Shown here piece after piece: positions 1-8,282 of a stretch of 27,703 bases of DNA (its first letter is position 1; every line of letters starts with the position of its first letter). The notes beneath the pieces are model-generated. The model saw only the letters and a program-made list of their open reading frames with translations. It had not been told where the DNA came from and did not search any database. Source of the stretch: Chara braunii (taxonomy: Eukaryota; Streptophyta; Charophyceae; Charales; Characeae); NCBI GenBank assembly GCA_003427395.1, contig BFEA01000005.1:2165646-2193348 (forward strand). The letters run 5' to 3'. The position numbers were made by a program, and so were the translations under genes.

Positions 1-13
1 TTGCAGCATTACC

Positions 14-58
14 CGCCCTAAGTGAAGGCGGAGGTGCCCGCCCTAAGTGAAGGCGGGC
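14..58. repeat. 25-bp tandem duplication with hairpin potential
   Basis: Two copies of a unit containing GCCCTAAGTGAAGGCG lie 25 bp apart. Within the unit, CCCGCC and GGCGGG can pair around a short loop. Copy B carries a single related unit, so the duplication is specific to copy A. Confidence 0.75.
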
Positions 59-628
59 CTGGCTTTTTGCAAAAGGCCCTCGACTGTCAATTTCATATTT
101 GGGGTCCAGGCAGTTGCAACGCGCCAGTTGGTTGAAAGAAACACAGGCCGAGCAACATAGACATTTCCACGGCCTACCAGGCCTTTCCAAAGAATGCAGG
201 CCCTGGGCTTGATTTGCAGCCTCATACAGAGACAGTTGGGCGCCCAACCGAACGAGGCCCAGCAGCCCAGTAGCTGCTGCATCCAGGCAGCCTCCTGGGG
301 CCTTCCGGAAGCTTCTGGGCCCAGGCCAGCCCAGCCAGGCTGTGAGAGCTGGCCAGCTCTTTTCCATAAAGGAAAGAGCTCGGCCCTGGCTGCCTCATTC
401 GGGCACTCGCATGCTAGCGGCAGCGCTGCTGGAGCAAAGGCTCGCGGCTGCTGGCTGGCGCTGAGAGGCGAGGTGCAGCACGTGCGGTCGTGCAGAGGAG
501 GAGGGCGCTGCTGAGGGCAGCGCCATAGCCCAGCCACCATAGCTGGTGGGCTTGGACTACAGTGAAGCGCAGGGGTGATCTTCGAGTGAGAGAGAGGACA
601 GGTGTGGGTGTAGTCAGGGGATAGGTGA

Positions 629-652
629 ATGATGATGATGATGATGATGATG
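629..652. repeat. (ATG)8 microsatellite
   Basis: Eight uninterrupted ATG triplets inside the LTR-like repeat. It is not conserved at the matching place in copy B. Confidence 0.9.
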
Positions 653-855
653 TGAGGGCACTTACCTTGTATTGGCGATGGTCTGCATGGGCGACATCTT
701 CAAGTACTTCGGGCTGCCGCTAATGTCAACAGTTGCATTGTCTTTTTGTAGTCTGTAGTAGCTGTGTAGAAGTAGGCTGGGCGCTGAGCGCCAAGTGTGA
801 GTGTGAAGGAACTGGACTGTGTTGAGAGGAGAGAGTGTGCTCTCCATGAACATTG

Positions 856-1610
856 GTTTTCAGTGCTACAAACCTCCATTGGTGTATTATTGGTGCAATG
901 CTGCTATCTGGACACGGTGTGACTACTTGACTTTCAATGTCATGGTGTGATCTGGAATTGTCATCTCGCTGTTACTTATTTTCCTTGCAATTGTGTGAAA
1001 CCCAAAAAAAAAAACACTCATTCCATTTTAGTTTTTGTTTTTTTCATTGTGTGTTTATGTTTTTTATTTTAAAAAAATCTATTTAAACATCAAAAAATAA
1101 AAATAAAAATACAGGATTGTAGTCATCAAAACAACCTACAACCCCATTTTTTTTTTGGATAATTTTTAGCCCAGGAAAAAAATCATCGCGGACCCCGTTA
1201 ATTCACGTCCAATGCGCGTTTGAACGGGAGTTTAACGTGAATTCAACGTGCGTTGAATTTTTCAACGCGGAACCCGCCTTGAATTCAAAATTGGACACAC
1301 AGTCTACCTCTGCAGGGTGTGGTACCGGCCTACCCGCTACTTGAGTGTTTCCCCGCTGCTTCAAGTGTTGTGGGCCTCTTCCCCCGCCACTTGAGTGTTT
1401 TCCGTGCTGCAGACCTCAATGTCACGGCCACAGGTAAGTACCGACCCTGAGGGCCCAACGAACGAACAAGTGCCCTTGCGGGTCACACACACACACTCGA
1501 GCCAACCAGCACTCAGACGGTCATGCAGACCAGCAAGCGTGCACACACAAACATGTAGAACTTAGTAGCAAGCGGGAAACTCAGCAAGGCATTCAGTCCA
1601 TAAGCAAAAC
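856..1610. other. Non-coding AT-rich spacer
   Basis: The first 320 bases contain many A and T homopolymer runs. The rest is mixed sequence with no ORF I recognise. The only structured part is the TTCAACG/CGTTGAA palindrome cluster at 1240-1267. The sequence changes abruptly near 1600, where the gypsy remnant G1 begins. Confidence 0.6.
1240..1267. repeat. Nested inverted repeat, TTCAACG/CGTTGAA
   Basis: AATTCAACG (1240-1248) and CGTTGAATT (1251-1259) form nine-base arms around a 2-nt loop. A third arm TTCAACG at 1261-1267 can pair with CGTTGAA at 1251-1257. GTCCAAT near 1208 and ATTGGAC near 1290 form a wider weak inverted pair, so this may be the core of a small foldback element. Confidence 0.5.
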
Positions 1611-1841
1611 TCATAAATCAACTGTGTGTCTAAGTCCGTGTTTGGTCGGGTCATCACGTCCCTCTTTCTTGGGGACAAATAGAATAGGTGTGCCAAAAGG
1701 AGACGAACTGGGAATAATCCATCCTTTTTCGAGGAGCTTGTCAAACTGCTTGCACAGCTCCTCCAATTCCTTGGGAAACATTTTGTAAACTGCTCCCTTA
1801 GGCGTTGTACTACCAGCCTCTATCTCTATGGGGAATGGGTC
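1611..1841 (-). pseudogene. Gypsy G1 reverse transcriptase, N-terminal fragment
   Basis: Seventy-six open codons end at TGA 1611-1613. The reading contains the family-typical entry to RT: a PKELEEL helix, LLEKGWI, then PSSSPFGTPILFVPKK. Nothing of the palm (no YxDD) follows; the downstream sequence is unrelated, so this is a truncation point. Upstream, 1842-2000 encodes the usual linker in another frame (TIANLLKKYQNLSE is readable), so a frameshift lies near 1841. RT would copy element RNA into DNA inside the virus-like particle; this fragment cannot. Confidence 0.75.
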
Positions 1842-2109
1842 TTGGCATTACTCCTGAGGGTGTCTCCGATAAATTTTGGTACTTTTTCAGCAAATTGGCA
1901 ATAGTGGGATGGATCCCTTTCTCCTCCTTTGTCTGCTCAGAAATTGGCTTAACATAAGCTATGAACACTTGTTCCTCCAGCTACTCCTTTCTAACAAGTC
2001 TGGCGAATGCAAGAGCACTAACGCAGCAATGCGCCAGGGAGTTGTCGACTCTTGACGCATGGAATAGGCGTGCTTTCTTGACCCCACCTAACGGATTAGG
2101 GAGCCTGCA

Positions 2110-2481
2110 CTAGTGCTCTCTAAGGTGCAAAGGAGCCTCAGCTGCCTCTCCCCAATCCGTTCCAAGCAATATGTCAAAAGGGAGGTTCTCTTCTGCGAGG
2201 AGAATCAAGGAGCGGAGGACTTTTTCTACCTTCCCTTCTTGCTCTAGGTGAAAATACGCCTGGACTCCCTCTACATATTCCTCTACCTGCATTGTACGGT
2301 TATCTGCGAGGATGCTGACTACAGGCTCTTTCGACTTTTGGACCTTGAGGCCTAGCCTCAACTTCTTCAGCGCCTTACAACTGATGGAACTTCTGGTGGC
2401 CCCACTGTCTATAAGGGCCCCTACTGTAGCTCTAAAAATCTCTACGTCTGCTAATAGGAGCTGCCCCTTTCCATCCTTCAT
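2110..2481 (-). pseudogene. Gypsy G1 aspartic protease domain
   Basis: A 123-residue reading with the retropepsin active-site signature LIDSGATRSSIS (catalytic Asp near residue 25) and the second family signature FDILLGTDW near the C-terminus. Retropepsins act as homodimers and cleave the gag-pol polyprotein. The domain itself looks undamaged, with DSGA intact. It is cut off from gag by the 164-bp duplication on its N-terminal side and from RT by a frameshift, so it is labelled a pseudogene as part of a dead element. Confidence 0.85.
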
Positions 2482-2496
2482 CTTGGCTTATGTCTG

Positions 2497-2824
2497 CCTC
2501 CTTTCCTTCAATTTTTCAACCAAGCATGCGAGGGAAGCGCCTAGAGAGACTCTAACACAAGCAGTCTTTGGGAAGCTAGCTAGGAGTTGGCAAGCAACCT
2601 TTGCCATGGAGACATTTGGAGTGGGAGTTTCTGTCTTGCGCGCACGCTCATCTCCGCCTACCTCCTTTCCTTCAATTCTTCATCCAAGCATGTGAGGGAA
2701 GCGCCTAGAGAGACTCTAACACAAGCAGTTTTTGGGCAGCTAGCCAGGCGCTGGCAAGCAACCTTTGCCATGGAGACATGTGGAGCGGGAGTTTCTGTCT
2801 TGCATGCACGCTCATTTCCACACA
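2497..2824. repeat. 164-bp tandem duplication between gag and protease of G1
   Basis: Unit 1 (2497-2660) and unit 2 (2661-2824) are about 90 percent identical by eye and start with CCTCCTTTCCTTC. 164 is not a multiple of three, so the duplication also shifts frame between the zinc knuckle and the protease. Scattered substitutions between units show it is old and not a recent assembly error. Confidence 0.9.
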
Positions 2825-3440
2825 CTCCTATGGCAGGGGCAAATGGTACCCCCACGTTTTGCTGCCCCAAATGCAGCATTGCAGAACCCCCTACACCTCG
2901 GGCAAAACTTGATGATGTGCGCAGGGTAGCCACAGAACGCGCACTGGTACTTATCAATGCGGTCCTGCCAGACATTCTGATCAACATTAAGGGTTTCCCA
3001 AAGCCTGCCTTCAAGCCGTCCAAGATGTCATGCACCCCTTCTGGGAGGTGATCGACTGGGACTAGTTCAGTTAGTGAGGGGACCTTGACACCTTCCTCCC
3101 ACTTCGTGGTCTCTATTGCCGCCAACCCTCGGTCGCCTCGTCCACGACCACCCGAGGCCTGCCCACCCGTGCCTTGGCCTCTTCCTCCTCCTTGTGGCCT
3201 CCCTCCGGCCACGACAGCAGCGTAGGAACTCCCCAGCTGTACCCTATTGTCCTCCTCTAACCCCCACTCTATATATGTGTACAACACCTCTTCTAGACCA
3301 CCTCCTTCCATTGTTAGCATAAGACTATGCTTGGCCATAATCTAACCAAAGATGGTGTTGCCTTTCCACTTTTTGCCCTTCGCTAAGTCCTTATGCCAGA
3401 AAGTAATCACTGGTATAGCTTGGGCGGCAAGTAGGTCGTA
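2812..3440 (-). pseudogene. Gypsy G1 gag C-terminal part with CCHC zinc knuckle
   Basis: Reading down from 3440: a segment with VITFWHKDLAKGKKW, a TAG stop just before MAKHSLML (start 3338), then a glycine/arginine/glutamine-rich linker. Near 3000 the sense frame changes, and the new frame contains CAFCGYPAHIIKFC at 2902-2943, a perfect CX2CX4HX4C zinc knuckle, followed by more cysteines (CRGFC, CPCHR) and a TGA at 2812-2814. Zinc knuckles bind element RNA for packaging. The defects are one stop and one frameshift. Knuckle identity is secure; the exact frameshift base is not. Confidence 0.75.
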
Positions 3441-3442
3441 CG

Positions 3443-3796
3443 TTATCCCTTACTGTTACCTTTCTGCGAAAAATGGCCTTGCACTTGCTTGGGCAGCGCG
3501 TGGTAAAAGAGTTGAATAAGTTGTGTTTCCGTCACTCCATGCCCGAGCACAATATTAAGCTCACCCATAGCAGCTTTTAGGGTGTGTACACTCCACCATT
3601 GTCGCGTATGGATCATCTGGACCTTGTCAGACGCCCTTATCCCACTTGTGACGTTTGCGAAGCGTTCTTGCAGTGCAGCGGTAAAATTGTTAAACCACCA
3701 GTACCTCCTGAAAGTGCTCCGCGTTAACGGGCATGGATTTTGGGATGAACGGGCTTGGGCCGGTAGGGCAGATTCAGCCAAGTGGAAACGGCACAA
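3443..3796 (-). pseudogene. Gypsy G1 gag core fragment
   Basis: The C-terminal 80 residues resemble the retrotransposon gag domain: FTAALQERFANV, then QWWSVHTLKAAMGELN and FYHALPKQVQGHF, the usual helix pattern ending in a Leu-Pro. The first 35 residues come from the loop of a 40-bp inverted repeat (3690-3854) and are probably not original gag. In gag this region forms the particle shell. The frame ends at 3443 shortly before the segment at 3440. Confidence 0.75.
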
Positions 3797-3854
3797 TTTC
3801 CACTTTTGGCTGGTCGTTAACGCGGAGCACTTTCAGGAGGTACTAGTGGTTTAA
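3690..3854. repeat. 40-bp inverted repeat with 85-bp loop inside G1 gag
   Basis: Left arm 3690-3729 and right arm 3815-3854 are reverse complements with one mismatch (core CCTCCTGAAAGTGCTCCGCG). The 85-bp loop contains a smaller hairpin, GCCAAGTGGAAA against TTTCCACTTTTGGC. The arms lie within gag coding sequence, so one arm is an inverted copy of the other. Confidence 0.95.
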
Positions 3855-3925
3855 GGTGGGTGTTGGCAGAATAAGCAGCCATGTCATTTTCACAGTGGGC
3901 TGTGCGTGCGAGCGACCTAGCAAAA

Positions 3926-4448
3926 CTAGTCGCTTCGTCTCTCAAAGCCTAGAAGGTTTTTCAAAACATGGTCCTCGGGAGCTACGTCCTGCAAATGCAT
4001 GTAGGACTTAACATTGGCTTCCCAATTGTCAAAGTCCTCCCCCTTCTTTCCGCTGTATGGCTCGAGGAAACAAACCTTGACCCTTTCTCGACAGGGTCGG
4101 ACCTCTTCTTCCTTGGGGGCCGCTATTCTGGCACCCTCTATTGCGCCTTCTTCTTCAACTTTTTTTTTTTCTTCTTCTTCTTTTTTTTCTTCTTTTTCTT
4201 CTTCTTCTTATGCCTCCACAGCACTCAACTTCGCCTCTTGCTCCTTCCATTTTTCCATTGCCTCCTCTATCTGCTTCTTCTTTGTTGATGCTTTTTCCAG
4301 CAGGGCCAATTTCTTGGCTTGTCGTATCAGCTCCTTCTTCTTCATCGTCTCCCTCTTTTCGCGAAGAATTGCAGCAGCTCTCTCCTCATGTGCCTTACTA
4401 TATACAAGGTTGTGCTGGTTCCGGTCCTGGTGGTCACCATGTTGTTAG
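3926..4448 (-). pseudogene. Gypsy G1 gag N-terminal region with coiled coil
   Basis: From 4445 to TAA 4208-4210 the frame encodes about 78 residues rich in Lys, Glu, Ala and Leu (for example LIRQAKKLALLEKAS and EAMEKWKEQEAKL), a strong coiled-coil candidate. A GAA/AAG-rich low-complexity stretch follows (4150-4207). Then 3926-4081 encodes 52 residues, including LEPYSGKKGEDFDNWEANV and MHLQDVAPEDHVLKNLLG, which match the start of a gag capsid-like domain, ending at TAG 3926-3928. At least one frameshift lies in the low-complexity stretch. Confidence 0.7.
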
Positions 4449-4551
4449 GGGCACAGTCACTGATTATTCCACTCCTCAACACGTAGACCTCACCTCTAGA
4501 CTTTGACTTCTACAGAACTACAGAGGTCTCTCCTCCGCTTCAGCCAGTTTA

Positions 4552-4723
4552 CCACAGCCTTCGGATGCTTTCCCAACCACAGTTACCAATCTTTCCACAG
4601 TCGTGGGATGCTTCCGCAACCATAGTCACCAATCTTTCCACAGCCGTCGGATGCTTTCGCACCCACAATCACCAATCTTTCCACAGTCGTTGGATGCTTT
4701 CACAACCACAGCCACCAATCCCA
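4552..4723. repeat. Minisatellite, four 43-bp units
   Basis: Units start at 4552, 4595, 4638 and 4681 with CCACAGYCKT and contain GGATGCTTYC and CACCAATCTTT. They differ at several positions each, so the array is moderately old. The period is not a multiple of three, and the plus-strand reading through it is a chance frame. Confidence 0.95.
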
Positions 4724-5218
4724 CCTGGCTTTAGCTTCAGATTGACTCTCTGTCAACTACATGATTTTACTGCTAGTCTGTCACTACATAACTATTGGCT
4801 GATCAAGAGGCATTTTAAGGAGATCACCCACAACTCCTCAGGAATTCTTTAACGTCGCAGTCAGGACGGCGATCACAGCCAAAGTCCTCTCAAGACTTAG
4901 ACAGGTTGGACACCCGCTCTGCGGCTCGGAGTTCGGGTATAGTGTACTGCCCAAAGCAACCTGCCGGTTTGTACCAATCCTTAGGGTGTTTTCCCAGGTC
5001 GTCCAGCGTCAGATACACCTCACCCCTACTAAGTCTCGTGCAAACACTGGCTCACAGCCTCCATCAGACCACATCCACAGAGTCCATCGACATGGACAGG
5101 AGTGACTCAATGCAGAAAGAGATGACACTCTTCAGCAAGTACCAAGGTGAGCGCGCAACATCCACAGCGCATAAGGACGGGGGCTAGGGCTTGAAGAGAT
5201 TATACCGCACTCCAGCGT

Positions 5219-5325
5219 GGTCAACGGCACTGGTCAACGCTCGTCACTCAACGTCGATCAACCCCTGGTCAAACCTTGTCGGTCAATGCTTGTTGGTCAA
5301 CGTTCATCGGTCAACACTTGGCTAC
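5219..5325. repeat. Degenerate 13-14-bp array carrying GGTCAA
   Basis: GGTCAA occurs at 5219, 5232, 5268, 5281, 5295 and 5309, with degenerate units (ACTCAACG, GATCAACC) filling the 36-bp interval. Units are about 13-14 bp. On the minus strand each reads TTGACC, the core of a plant WRKY W-box. The match to a regulatory motif may be incidental to the repeat. Confidence 0.75.
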
Positions 5326-6565
5326 AGCGGCTTTCTCCTCCCTTCGTCACCTTCGTCGATTTCGCCCTCCTTCTTCCTTTGTTTGGTTATGACCTTCTCC
5401 CCTCATCTTCGTCACCTCTCTCTCTCTCTCCCTTCCTTTCTTTCTCGTCAACTCCTACTCTCGCGGTGGTCTTCTCCTTCCTCCGAGCTTGGCGGCTATG
5501 GCCACCGTCCGCTATGGCGGACTGTCTCTTTCGGGCATCCCTCTCCCTCTCTCTCGCGCGTCGATTTTCTTCTTTGTCGCAGCGACGCAGCGATCGGCGC
5601 AATGGCGTGGACAACGGGAATCAGATTCGATACCAGTGCAATCAGACTTGTCTCAATTTCACTTGCAGCATGCATACATGTAGGTACTGATGGCAAAACA
5701 ACTTCGTCAACTCAGAATCAACAACAAGTTTGTGATCGCGCACTGCGCCCACACAGAAAACTCATAAATATGGCCTTACACCAGAAACTCGGCAACTTGT
5801 CACATCTAGCAGCTATGGCGACTGAGTACTGGTCTAAATTCCCTTTTCAACACAGTCTCCACCATCAGGCACTCTCACGCTACTCACGCACATGCACACA
5901 CGCCTAGGATCTACCCTGAATGTCCACGCACACACACACACACGTTCTATCTGTCGACGTCAGCAACTGGGGGGCTATGGCCGCCGTCGTCTTCCTCCTC
6001 CACTAGCGGCTATGGCCACTCGCCCTCTTCCACGTCGGGCACCTGCAGACCTCCAACGCACAAGTCGCATAAGCAGCCCTTCCGCATGGCTCACACGCGA
6101 ATGAATGAATGGCTTGGTGCTGCCTCTTTTCGTCGGTGGTTTGGCCTGCCTCCGATCCCAAGCCCAAGGAGAGTGTGCAGCCCCACCTGGTACTTGCTGA
6201 CTAGACAAGGTGGACTGGGGCTTTCGACTGGGACTGCTGACTAGGCTAGGACTAGACTCTACCTTGCTGACTCAGCTACAGCGACTAACCCTTACAGCTC
6301 CGAAGAGCCAAGAAGTAGCTTCTACACTGACCCTTCGCTACACTTAGCACTAACCTATAGGACTGACCCTAAGACTACTAACTCTAAGGTCTTCGGCTCA
6401 AGTCCACACAACCCAGACTATATAAGTAAAACATTTGTACACGAGTTGAGGGAGTTGAGGGACAGGTTGCGGGTTCAAAGCACATGTAGGGTCAACGGGT
6501 AACTGTACAGGGGTACGGATGGTCTAGGGATCGAGCCCTGGGATCCACAATGTCGCGCAAACTGA

Positions 6566-6655
6566 GTCCTTTGCCCTGAAGATTCTCAAATAAAGCCAGC
6601 CCTGCTCTGCCCTGAGATTCTGAAAAAAAAATAGCCCCGCTTTGCCCTGAGGGCC
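6566..6655. repeat. Dispersed TGCCCTGAG-ATTCT repeat, copy 1
   Basis: Three degenerate units of about 35 bp contain TTGCCCTGAAGATTCTC, CTGCCCTGAGATTCTG and TTGCCCTGAGGG. The same unit array recurs at 12828-12955 beside the gag end of G2. It has no coding sense and belongs to an unnamed dispersed repeat. Confidence 0.7.
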
Positions 6656-6835
6656 TACTCACACAAGGGGGGCTTTCGTGAAAGAGCATCCGCAAATTTT
6701 GTGATGGTTTTGCAAGGAAGATGAGCAATAGCGAACTTCAGCAATCAAACAGCATCATACACATGAGACCAGATAGTCATGACCTCGAACCAATAGCAGA
6801 ATTGCATCACGAGTTTCACCAAATAAGAGCACACC

Positions 6836-6983
6836 AAAAGCTCATAATTGTCCTTCGGGACATCCGTTAAAATTGGAGCGATACAGAGAAGATTAGCATG
6901 GCCCCTGCGCAAGGATGACACGCATAAATCGGGAAATGGTCCAAATTTATTAAAAAAAAAAAAAAAAAAAAAGCTCATAATTG
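6836..6983 (+). mobile_element. LINE-mobilised U6 snRNA retroinsertion with TSD
   Basis: A full-length U6 sequence is followed by a poly(A) run (about 6952-6972) and bounded by the direct repeat AAAAGCTCATAATTG at 6836-6850 and again at 6969-6983; the ends are ambiguous by one G and a few A. A 5' end at the mature RNA start, a 3' poly(A) and a roughly 15-bp target duplication starting with AAAA are the established marks of L1-type target-primed reverse transcription of a cellular RNA. Confidence 0.92.
6850..6948 (+). pseudogene. U6: U6 spliceosomal snRNA retropseudogene
   Basis: The sequence has the 5' stem-loop GTCC-TTCG-GGAC, the ACAGAGA box that pairs with the 5' splice site, AGC directly after GATT, the GCCCCTGCGCAAGGATGACA central region and the end GGTCCAAATTT. 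It is close to plant U6 over its whole length. The 5' stem is one base pair shorter than in angiosperm U6, and there are a few substitutions. There is no TATA box near -25 and no plant upstream sequence element, and the 3' side is ATT plus poly(A) instead of a T-run Pol III terminator. It is therefore a processed copy that is unlikely to be transcribed as U6. A real U6 gene must lie elsewhere. Confidence 0.93.
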
Positions 6984-7024
6984 ACAATGTTGGAATAGTC
7001 TCATCATCATCAACGAAGAACCAA

Positions 7025-7776
7025 TGTTGATATCCTATCTGGCGCTTGACGCCCAGACTACGAAATGGCAGATCCTATCTTGCCTAGACTATGCCGCTGA
7101 CGACGTCAACAGCTCCCCGAAGTACGAGCAGATCTCGGCCAATGTCGTACGCTTCAAGCACCAGGTATGTCTCTCGTATCACTCACAACCTCGTTGCCCA
7201 ACTCACAGATGCCACATGCACCCAAGGACTACCATGCGCCCCATCCAGCATACAGCAGCGCAGCTCGGCTATGGCTGCCTGCTCCTTCTAGCTCGCGCGT
7301 GAGCGCTGGCCAGCGTTAGCGCAGCAGCACTTGCGCAGCGTGCAGCCAATGCCCGAATGCCCCATGCGTGGGCTGGCCCTTTCCTATATGGACGTGGCCA
7401 GCCTGCGTACGTGCAGCCTGGCTGCGCTGGGCCCCTGCCCAGAAGCTTCCGATAGGCCCAGGGAGGCTGAGCCTTAGACCAAACGAATCAGGCCCAAGGC
7501 CACCGACGATTACCCGTGCCCAACTGCCCACAGCCTGAGTTGGGCCTATGATGGGTATCTCGCCCAGGGCCTGACTCAAATACATTTGATAAATGGAGAC
7601 CAGGGCCTGGGCACTTTCAACCAACTGGCGATGCGCAACTGCCTGAACTTTCCCCTAGTTGCGAAGTAGTCCAAAATAGGCCTTTTGTCGTTTGTCGGGT
7701 CTGCCTTCACTTAGGGCAGCCGACGCTTGTTGCAAGTAGGGGCCCAGTAGGGCTTATCGAGGCCTTGTGCCTCGCA
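7025..7776 (-). mobile_element. LTR-like repeat, copy B (candidate 3' LTR of G2)
   Basis: Homologous to copy A in opposite orientation. On the minus strand it starts about 35 bp after the end of the G2 chromodomain ORF. A purine-rich run GGAGGAGGGAA (polypurine-tract candidate, about 7777-7788) is directly followed by TG at 7776, and the repeat ends ATATCAACA at 7025. TG...CA ends and a preceding polypurine tract are normal for an LTR, but the inner-end TGCGAGG does not mirror the outer CAACA, so the start could be off. The sequence past the end, TTGGTT, is shared with copy A. Confidence 0.55.
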
Positions 7777-7812
7777 TTCCCTCCTCCATACTTCGCTAGT
7801 CCTCTGAGAAGT

Positions 7813-8282
7813 TCAGTCTTCGATAATCTGGCACTTTCCTTTCTGTAGAGACTTCTCATAGTGAGTGACAACCTGTGGAGCAGTCTGCATCAGTTCCTCC
7901 CTTGTGAACCATCTATCCTCCTTTGGGTCAGTGTGGTGTCTGAACCGAACTCGGTACTGCAGCTTCGGTTTTGGAGGACGTCCCCTGCCTGTCGGTCTTG
8001 GAACTGGCATCTCTCTGTGATCCAAGATTTCATCAATATCGACCTCTCCATCCATGGTTGGGGGCAGCATTAAGTGTCGCGAAGGGAACTGGTCAGTTTC
8101 CTCGAATCGTGCAAGCTTAGAGGCGTGAAAAACAGGGTAAGTGTGAAGATGTCCAGGGATCTGGATGACATACGAGGGTCCGTTTGGCTCATCACCAACT
8201 ACATCCAAAACTTCACATGGTCCAAAGTACTGTGGCATGAGCTCGCCGAAAATCCCGTGCTCCTGTCCCAGTTGCCTTCACC
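7813..8282 (-). pseudogene. G2 integrase C-terminus and chromodomain
   Basis: The open frame (141 residues from the Met at 8238, sense upstream to about 8282) starts with the GPY/F-like block YFGPCEVLDVVG, followed by YVIQIPGHLHTYPVFHAS, the usual end of Ty3 integrase. Residues 65-128 (EVDIDEILDHRE to VVTHYEKSL) resemble a chromodomain-like fold, with YRVRFRHHTDPKEDRWF standing where canonical chromodomains have the aromatic V-K-W-x-G-Y and TWE pieces. In chromoviruses this tail is thought to steer integration towards marked chromatin. It is joined to the integrase core only by a frameshift near 8282 (after VWVKA). Confidence 0.85.

Larger units (their letters stand above)
1..855 (+). mobile_element. 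LTR-like repeat, copy A (left end outside window)
   Basis: This stretch is homologous, in inverted orientation, to 7025-7776. Shared blocks in the same order are CCCTAAGTGAAGGC (17-30 and 41-54; reverse complement near 7702-7715), a block ending CGCCAGTTGGTTGAAAG (122-138; complement 7615-7630), CGGAAGCTTCTGGGC (306-320; complement near 7437-7451) and an AACATTGGTT end (849-858; complement near 7018-7028). The length (over 750 bp), the CA-type end followed by TTGGTT, and the position of copy B just after a gypsy chromodomain suggest a long terminal repeat. No polyprotein follows copy A on its own strand, so it would be a solo LTR or a fragment. It could instead be another dispersed family. 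Small ORFs inside it look like chance. Confidence 0.5.
1611..4448 (-). mobile_element. Ty3/gypsy retrotransposon remnant G1
   Basis: Minus-strand reading gives, in order, a gag coiled coil, gag core, a CCHC zinc knuckle, an aspartic protease and the N-terminal part of reverse transcriptase. This is the Ty3/gypsy order. The element is truncated inside RT, so the RT palm, RNase H and integrase are missing. Several frameshifts and stops, a 164-bp tandem duplication and a 40-bp inverted repeat interrupt the frames. Its gag is clearly different from that of G2, so it is a separate family. No LTR could be assigned with confidence. Confidence 0.85.
4449..6835. other. Non-coding composite region upstream of G1
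   Basis: No convincing coding sequence. Contents: a 43-bp minisatellite (4552-4723); a GGTCAA array (5219-5325); pyrimidine-rich DNA (5340-5600) with GGCTATGGC-type motifs repeated near 5493, 5508, 5976 and 6007; an (AC)n stretch near 5927-5944; repeated CTGACT/GACTAG motifs (6195-6290); a TATATAAG sequence at about 6419; and the TGCCCTGA repeat (6566-6655). The upstream position relative to G1 on the minus strand would suit a degraded 5' LTR and leader, but I could not pair it with another copy. Confidence 0.45.

Noticed and set aside
43-540. 165-codon minus-strand and 106-codon plus-strand frames in LTR copy A
   Set aside because: They lie in a repeat whose homologous copy B does not conserve the frames, and show no domain.
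4565-4852. 95-codon plus-strand frame
   Set aside because: It is a translation of the 43-bp minisatellite, whose period is not a multiple of three.
6465-6545. B-box-like GGGTTCAAAGC and GGATCGAGCCC as a second SINE
   Set aside because: No matching A box at the right distance and no repeat partner in the window.
6850-6948. Functional U6 gene
   Set aside because: No upstream TATA/USE and no T-run terminator; poly(A) and target duplication show a retrocopy.
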